Source of the DNA: Nymphalis io
Taxonomy: Eukaryota; Arthropoda; Insecta; Lepidoptera; Nymphalidae
Assembly (NCBI RefSeq): GCF_905147045.1
Contig: NC_065888.1
Span: forward strand, 13,459,001-13,523,000
Direction: 5' to 3'
DNA: 64,000 bases
Positions 60,701 to 64,000 of the stretch are shown piece by piece. The stretch's first letter is position 1. Each line of letters opens with the position of its first letter. Under the pieces are notes generated by a model that saw only the letters and a program-made list of their open reading frames with translations, was not told the origin of the DNA and searched no databases. The position numbers were made by a program, and so were the translations under genes.

Positions 60701-62069
60701 TAGTAGATTTACAGTGAAATTCACATATTCCATTACAATAATGTGCATAAAATACGCTTGTTCCAATTCGTACCAAAACTAAAATATTTAAAATGAAATA
60801 AACTCCCGCGTCTTGCACCAATAAATATTATAATCGATTCGTTATTATTTATTATATTATATGTATTAAATGCATTGCGGATTACGCGGCAGCTTTTGCA
60901 GTAAAAAAACAAACCGCCATTACAAACCAACTTTGTAAATTGAAATCAAAACATCTTACAAAGTTATTATATTAAATTCTACAAGGTATATTTCATCTAT
61001 GTTTTAAATAATTAATAAATTCATTGATTATTTGAAAACAAATAAAGTTGCTGATATTACACCTAATTTTGAATAAAAATTATGTCACTACGGAATACCA
61101 ATTTGTTGTACCATTATCACATTAACTTACCTGAAAGAAAACATTCTTACAAAACGTATCGCCTAAGTAGAAACTAAAGTATACAGTTACTTAAAGAATT
61201 GTCAAGATGCTATTCAACAAATGACAGTCTCATGATGGGATGCATAACAGGGACTACCACTAAGCTACTTATACGAGCTGCACATCAGCGCAATGATCAG
61301 GGTTTTAGAAAAAAAACACTAAACAATGTTCAAACAGTTGAAAATATATCAAAACTGCCGCATACGCCACAATGCAATGCAATTTTCAATACAGACAGTG
61401 GAAGAAAAATCAACGATAGAATCAACGTAAACAAAGAATCGAGAAAAAATAAAACAAAGAAAAAGGATATGAACATAACTTTAAGAAATTTTATCAAGTG
61501 TTAATTTAGGTTCATTTGTTTAATCACACTTACCAATGACAGCCATATATTGGTTATAAGTAGTTGATTCTTCTCGTCCTATTTGGTTAGACGATGTCAA
61601 CATAAACAGAGAGAAAGGACGCAGTCAGTATAATGTTCTAGACAGCGGTGACTCGGGGCCACGATACAGAGGATACGGGCGGCGCGCGAGGGACGGCATG
61701 CGCGGAGCCCCTCGCGCTTCGCCCCACACACAATCTAATATTAGGCGAAATGACGAGTACAACAATTTAACACCGACTCTCCATGCGACATTACTGCCGC
61801 GATGGCGGCACCCTCTAGCCGCTCCCGCCTCCTGTAACCGTTATTTTTAAACTGTGCTTCAGCGTTAAGCCAAAATTATTATTCGATGTGCGACCCAAGT
61901 TTACTGTGCTTTAGCGTGGTAAAAGATTAAGAAAAACTTATTTGTGACTTTAATTTAAACTTTACCGTTGATTGATTGCAAGGGCGGGACGGCGAAGGCA
62001 CCGGGCCCGGCTCCTACCACTTACCAAGTTAAGCCAGACGTTCGTAGTCAGGATTTGATTTTTCTCATC
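42624..62069 (-). CDS. nAChRalpha6: Nicotinic acetylcholine receptor alpha6-class subunit (exons 3-12; 5' end outside window)
   Basis: A pentameric cation channel subunit of neuronal membranes, gated by acetylcholine. Each splice path from exon 3 to the stop encodes 439 residues. In order it has loop motifs of the ligand-binding domain (EWNDYNLRW, LWKPDVLMYN), a Cys-loop of 13 residues between cysteines, vicinal cysteines YACCPEPY that mark an alpha subunit, M1, the GEK motif before M2, three alternative M2 exons, M3, an intracellular loop with the amphipathic MA helix, and M4 ending SAPHIIVQ. The mix of EWNDYNLRW, duplicated exon 3 and triplicated exon 8 is the hallmark of insect alpha6, the main target of spinosyn insecticides. 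All introns are GT-AG. The signal peptide and about 65 further residues (exons 1-2) must lie to the right of the window. Alpha5 or alpha7 are less likely because they lack this double exon cluster. Confidence 0.95.
42826..43029 (-). CDS. nAChRalpha6: Receptor exon 11 (loop end and MA helix)
   Basis: 204 bases from TTTTTAACAG to GTAAATTT. It encodes CSIFRTDFRRSFVRPSTM, a glycine-rich GGGLG, then the amphipathic MA helix (HRELHLILRELQFITARM, KKADEEAELISDWKFAAM) that lines the cytoplasmic portals, ending in VVD. It is split from exon 10 by a 491-base intron largely occupied by a family A SINE. Confidence 0.95.
43224..43440 (+). repeat. SINE family A with internal deletion, inside receptor intron 10
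   Basis: Forward copy (antisense to the gene) from actggtggctttgtgcaag to ctatctgtactataaaaaaa. A segment of about 70 bases around the agtgagccagtg landmark is missing. It makes up nearly half of the 491-base intron between exons 10 and 11. Confidence 0.85.
43521..43747 (-). CDS. nAChRalpha6: Receptor exon 10 (intracellular loop)
   Basis: 227 bases from TTTGTTTAG to GTAAGATAG. It begins IKTVFLQWLPWILRM, then RPGKKITRKTI, ELELKERSSKSLLANVLDID and DDFRHVPPPPNSTASTG. It is the variable cytoplasmic M3-M4 loop; SSKS and the basic TRKT stretch are possible phosphorylation sites. The short proline run and following Ser/Thr stretch are less conserved than the rest. Confidence 0.95.
44090..44199 (-). 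CDS. nAChRalpha6: Receptor exon 9 (M3)
   Basis: 110 bases from GAATAACAG to GTAAGGCA. The first two bases complete the junction glycine. M3 follows (TYFNCIMFMVASSVVLTVVV) and then LNYHHRTADIHEMPQW, the start of the intracellular loop. The exon ends in phase 0 after TGG. Confidence 0.96.
45542..45628 (-). CDS. nAChRalpha6: Receptor exon 8c (alternative M2, divergent pore)
   Basis: 87 bases from TTCCAG to GTGAGAAA. It encodes VTILLSQTVFSLLVGHVI and TKTSEAIPLI. Compared with 8a and 8b it changes 11' Leu to Gln, 15' Leu to Ser, 16' Asn to Leu, 19' Ala to Gly and 20' Glu to His. The outer ring of negative charge is thus lost. It lies 1.1 kb from 8b and 1.3 kb before exon 9. Confidence 0.94.
46718..46804 (-). 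CDS. nAChRalpha6: Receptor exon 8b (alternative M2)
   Basis: 87 bases from GATTTCAG to GTACACTG. It encodes VTILLSLTVFLNLVAETL and PQVSDAIPLL. M2 is the same as in 8a through position 20'. The difference lies in the M2-M3 loop (TLPQVSDAIPLL against SLPSTSDAVPLI), the part that couples binding to gating. It lies 484 bases from 8a. Confidence 0.95.
47289..47375 (-). CDS. nAChRalpha6: Receptor exon 8a (alternative M2)
   Basis: 87 bases from AATAACAG to GTATCGCG. It encodes VTILLSLTVFLNLVAESL and PSTSDAVPLI, with split glycine codons at each end. It is the first of three alternative exons that supply most of the pore-lining M2 helix and the M2-M3 loop. The pore ring at 20' is glutamate. Sequence and frame are interchangeable with 8b and 8c. 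The intron before it is only 199 bases. Confidence 0.94.
47575..47769 (-). CDS. nAChRalpha6: Receptor exon 7 (vicinal cysteines and M1)
   Basis: 195 bases from TTTTCTCAG to GTGAGTAA. It encodes MPGKKNTITYACCPEPY, with the adjacent cysteines that define alpha subunits (loop C). M1 follows (YYFFNLIVPCVLISSMALLG), then the M1-M2 linker with PPDSGEKLTL. GEK is the cation-selectivity motif at positions -2' to 0' of the pore, constant in every splice form. Confidence 0.96.
47887..47962 (-). CDS. nAChRalpha6: Receptor exon 6
   Basis: 76 bases from ACTAACAG to GTAAGATT. It encodes LDLVLKDEAGGDLSDF and ITNGEWYLI, plus the first base of a glycine codon. It corresponds to the beta8-beta9 region before the vicinal cysteines. 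Confidence 0.95.
48434..48480. repeat. Perfect 22-bp hairpin in receptor intron 5
   Basis: Bases 48434-48455 (AATAACGTGAGATTGATTGT, then CT) are exactly complementary to 48459-48480, with a TTG loop. It lies about 470 bases upstream of exon 6 in the direction of transcription. Confidence 0.92.
49045..49225 (-). CDS. nAChRalpha6: Receptor exon 5 (Cys-loop)
   Basis: 181 bases from a TGGTATAG acceptor to a GTACAGCG donor. The first base completes serine and 60 codons follow. It holds ADEGFDGTYQTN, the sequon NNGSC, and the Cys-loop from CKIDITWFPFDDQHC. It ends in SWTYDGNQ, the loop B region. The exon is isolated by a 7.9-kb intron upstream. In related moth and fly genes, asparagines of this exon are reported A-to-I editing targets, but genomic sequence alone cannot show editing. 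Confidence 0.96.
49226..52587. other. Receptor intron 4, proximal part
   Basis: AT-rich intron sequence with no family A copies. The only structured element I see is the inverted repeat at 50156-50250. The minus-strand frame that overlaps the exon boundary (49119-49475) is open by chance in the intron. Confidence 0.5.
50156..50250. repeat. Two-tier inverted repeat in receptor intron 4
   Basis: CAGTAGGAGGTT (50167-50178) pairs exactly with 50230-50241. Inside it, CGATTGTT (50194-50201) pairs with 50219-50226. The flanks (gtggcaa and ttgtcac) extend the outer stem imperfectly. The inner asymmetry (15 against 3 bases) makes it a poor microRNA precursor shape. Confidence 0.65.
52588..52756 (+). 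repeat. SINE family A, 5' part
   Basis: Forward copy from actagtgatagagctttgcg to cttagttcccaaggttg, where it stops abruptly. A further 5' scrap (gactttcgcgcaagctcgtct) occurs at about 52848-52868. Confidence 0.75.
53310..53489 (-). repeat. SINE family A, 3' half of a split copy
   Basis: Reverse-orientation wording (ggaccagctgacggtaagtgg, ttaaccatcgcttacattgcc, actggaacgtaacaatact) is interrupted by the forward SINE that starts at 53490. The remaining 5' part continues at 53791. Confidence 0.7.
53490..53790 (+). repeat. SINE family A, full length and young, nested in another SINE
   Basis: Complete forward copy from actggtggtagagctttgtg to ccttcctattctata, with an 18-base A tail at 53774-53791. 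It is one of the least diverged copies here. Confidence 0.9.
53791..53875 (-). repeat. SINE family A, 5' part of the split copy
   Basis: Continues the interrupted reverse copy: ctaagtatttctatttagctgtagaatatctgatgagtg, then ggtacccagacgagcttgcac. Confidence 0.65.
54001..54296 (-). repeat. SINE family A, full length, reverse
   Basis: Starts with its T-rich tail (ttttttttttttatagcatagg) and ends in aagccctaccaccagt. It is well preserved and inverted relative to 53490-53790, with 210 bases between. Confidence 0.9.
54627..54722 (+). repeat. SINE family A fragment, degenerate
   Basis: Forward wording ggtaggctttgttaacgc, then gatttgaaaggtcagtgagccatt, aattacc and gggacataatcc aligns with the middle of family A, heavily mutated. 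Confidence 0.5.
54723..56261. other. Receptor intron 4, distal part
   Basis: AT-rich intron sequence. The minus-strand frame at 55042-55452 (136 codons) has no recognisable domain and no splice support; a short GC-rich stretch at 55250-55275 is the only compositional change. Confidence 0.45.
56262..56350 (-). repeat. SINE family A fragment, old
   Basis: tttgtgcctgttattacattagcacacttaaccttcaatctgg, then ttgatgttttgctgtagaata matches the middle of family A in reverse, with about one change in five bases. Confidence 0.55.
56553..56781 (-). repeat. SINE family A, old
   Basis: Reverse copy with recognisable order (aatggcccacctgataataag, acgtagtcaatgtgtcatcaac, tgctgtttagtggtagaatatgtgatgg, gcaaaaagccttatcacca) and many substitutions. 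Confidence 0.65.
57151..57260 (-). CDS. nAChRalpha6: Receptor exon 4
   Basis: 110 bases from an ATGTGTGACAG acceptor to a GTGAGAAC donor. It encodes EWNDYNLRWNDSDYGG, VKDLRITPNKLWKPDVLMYN and two bases of a serine codon completed by exon 5. The EWNDYNLRW and LWKPDV strings are loop D and loop A regions of the acetylcholine site. N at position 10 followed by D-S gives a possible N-glycosylation sequon (NDS). Confidence 0.95.
57261..61533. other. Receptor intron 3 (3b to 4)
   Basis: AT-rich intron with one degenerate family B SINE on the minus strand (about 58575-58695; ctactccaatgcgg, then ggtgcttgcccaatttgagcc). The plus-strand 101-codon frame at 61199-61504 is antisense to the gene and shows no domain. 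Confidence 0.45.
61534..61578 (-). CDS. nAChRalpha6: Receptor exon 3b (alternative)
   Basis: Forty-five bases, phase 0, encoding DEKNQLLITNIWLSL. The donor is GTAAGTGTG and the acceptor AACCAAATAG. It lies 446 bases after exon 3a. Inclusion of both would keep the frame but would duplicate a strand of the binding domain, so mutually exclusive use is expected, as known for the fly gene. The intron is too long for simple steric exclusion between splice sites. Confidence 0.93.
61579..62024 (-). promoter_or_regulatory. GC-rich structured intron between exons 3a and 3b
   Basis: Unlike all other introns here, this one has strongly GC-rich tracts (61640-61730 and 61795-61830, also 61980-62010). They include a perfect 9-bp GC stem at 61684-61692 with 61709-61717, a 6-bp stem at 61795-61800 with 61805-61810, and a ccgggcccgg palindrome beside the 3a donor. 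These are candidate RNA structures controlling alternative choice; the function is inferred. An internal promoter is another possibility. Confidence 0.4.
62025..62069 (-). CDS. nAChRalpha6: Receptor exon 3a (alternative)
   Basis: Forty-five bases, phase 0 at both ends, encoding DEKNQILTTNVWLNL. The acceptor is AATAAG just to the right and the donor is GTAAGTGG to the left. It is the transcriptionally first of two alternative exons that complete the first beta-strands of the ligand-binding domain. Downstream of the donor lies a GC-rich tract with the palindrome ccgggcccgg (62001-62010). It shares the first five residues and seven others with exon 3b, so the exon pair arose by duplication. Confidence 0.93.
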
Positions 62070-64000
62070 CTTATTTTGTAAAACGAACGCACGGCGTCGC
62101 AAGAAAGGAACGAAAAAACACATTTATCATCCAAATACCCAGATTGGCTACAATTCATTATTAAAAATCTTACCAGCCAACTTGGCAACCTTCCTGTTAT
62201 CTTTTTTAAAATACCATTTAAATTTTATAACACAATATATATAAATATGCATATAACATTAGGAATTCCAAAATATAAATTCAGTTTGAAAAAAGTCCGA
62301 AAACGATGGTTTCGTAGTCAAATATGATTGAGTTGGTCATAAATAAAAATCTCAGCAACAAACCGCTCACATAAATAACTCGCATAATGCTGCGGCCAAC
62401 GAATAATAGCGTCACGTGTTTTTACGAAATAATAAATGACGAATTGTATCGCAAATGGGCTGGCAATTTTGCAAATGCATTGCAAATTTCCGTCCAATTG
62501 GCCAAAATATTTCTGAGGGGCAATGAAAAGATTCGTTGATAGAGTTTTCCTTCAGTCGTTTCCGGAATGCTGAGTACTTAAATAATGATTAAGTTACTGA
62601 CCTACAAATAACCTTATTTAGTATTACGTAATTTTGTTACATTTTTTGTTTTTTATACTTTATAAAATGTAACGTATGGGCAGACGTTATTTTTATATGC
62701 GTAAGTATATAATTATTTTCAGTTACATTTGTCATGTGTTGATATTATAATAGAAGGTCAAAAAACAAAAAAAAATAACAAAAAAAATATAAAAAATAAA
62801 TGTAATCGTTTCGTTTCAAGTTTATTTATTTTGTGGTGTTATATATTCACGAATATAAGAATATATTAATTTACATAATTGATGATACAACAGCGTGTTG
62901 ACACAAACAAGTTGAAAAGTGGATTACGTGTCCCGAAAGCTACGGAACATGATAAAGTTTTTCTTTCAATACGATTTACATTTTCTGGCACGGCACCAAG
63001 AAGCGAACTTTGATACCATATTGGAATTCAGTGTTTCCATACACCATTCTTATATCTTCGACTCCTTTATCTAAGTGCCGTAATTTTCATTCAATTACGC
63101 TAATAGCTACTCCATTAAGGTAAAATCAGTTACATTTTTAATAATTTCAAATCTCATTTCAAGGAATAGGTCTTAATTTTATTTTAAATGCTTTTGTTTA
63201 AAATATAAAATATTTTATTAATCGCATTTAGATTACTAAGATATTTTTTAATAAGAAACTGTTGGGACGTGAAATAATTTGTGAAAAGATGACTGAGGCC
63301 AATATTGTCTGTATGCGTATTGGAACATTTAAAAAAATAAAAGGGTAATAACGCTAATAAATAATAATTATTACAAATGTAACAGAGATAGACATATAAC
63401 ATACTATACCAAAAAATGTAGCCATGTAACTCAAAAAGGCAAGGATGATAGAGTAAGAGATAAAACACGAACTCAAATTTTACTCTAATCATGTTTATGG
63501 ATGACTCGAGTTCGCCCTACGTTATAAAAAATACAGTAAAAACTATATTTCCAAAAATAAAAAGGCTCGCCTATATCATACATGGGCTGATGTACTTTTA
63601 GAAAAATCTTTTCACTTTGATAATTTTTTTATATATCTTAAAAAATATAAACATAATGTAGACCAGACAAATCCAACACGTCTTCCTAAAACAACACGAT
63701 TAAATTAAATTTTATAAGAATAAAAAAAATATTGCAACAAGATTTTCGGATTACAGCCAAGCTTCCGATTGAATAGATAGTGGACAATGAGAAAATGAAG
63801 CTGCATCTTACGATATTGCTCGAGTCAAAGCGGACACGAGGTATAAAGGAGGGATTAGTGCGATGAAGACTTCTACAATGACTCACGGTTGTAGTTGTAA
63901 GTGTAGTATAAAATGAGACAAGTGCTGAATAGGAAAATAGGAAACAAGTTTTTGTTAAGCATTGTTGAAAGAAGGAGTTGGAGAAATTAATCGCTCATTT
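62070..64000. other. Receptor intron 2, up to the window edge
   Basis: I searched this stretch on the minus strand for the expected exon 2 ending (QQIIDV-type codons) and did not find it. The frames here are AT-rich chance frames. Exons 1 and 2 must lie further right. Confidence 0.5.

Noticed and set aside
61199..61504. 101-codon plus-strand frame antisense to the receptor intron
   Set aside because: Low-complexity basic tail, no domain and no splice signals. Its left part is ordinary intron.

Overview
The window is AT-rich eukaryotic DNA with short and long GT-AG introns, several families of short interspersed repeats and no bacterial signals. The protein sequences and repeats point to a butterfly or moth (Lepidoptera). 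One abundant SINE resembles the Metulj-type elements of nymphalid butterflies, so a nymphalid is my best guess.

The main gene is on the minus strand in the right third. It is a nicotinic acetylcholine receptor alpha subunit of the insect alpha6 (alpha7-like) class. Coding exons run from 62069 down to the stop codon at 42624, and the first two exons (signal peptide and N-terminus) lie beyond the right edge. I could place every splice junction from exon 3 to exon 12. Both alternative-exon clusters known for this gene are complete: two exons 3 (62025-62069 and 61534-61578) and three exons 8 (47289-47375, 46718-46804 and 45542-45628). A transcript uses one exon from each cluster, so the locus can encode six combinations from this part alone. 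The downstream exons carry the Cys-loop, the vicinal cysteines, M1, M3, the intracellular loop and M4.

At the left edge (190-476) there appears to be the 3' end of a second gene on the plus strand. It has one coding exon, a 73-bp intron, a stop codon just after the junction and a poly(A) signal. I do not recognise its product.

Between the two genes lie about 42 kb (542 to about 42335) in which I find no convincing protein-coding gene. It is filled with interspersed repeats: a non-tRNA-like SINE (family A), three tRNA-derived SINE families (B, C, D), two 3' fragments of one LINE, a diverged 300-bp duplicated segment, microsatellites, and several perfect foldbacks. The most striking is an inverted repeat of about 440 bp with a (TA)n centre at 36453-36890. 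Several SINEs are nested in one another. The receptor introns also carry SINEs, including a nearly full-length inverted pair in the 7.9-kb intron 4, and a perfect 22-bp hairpin between exons 5 and 6.
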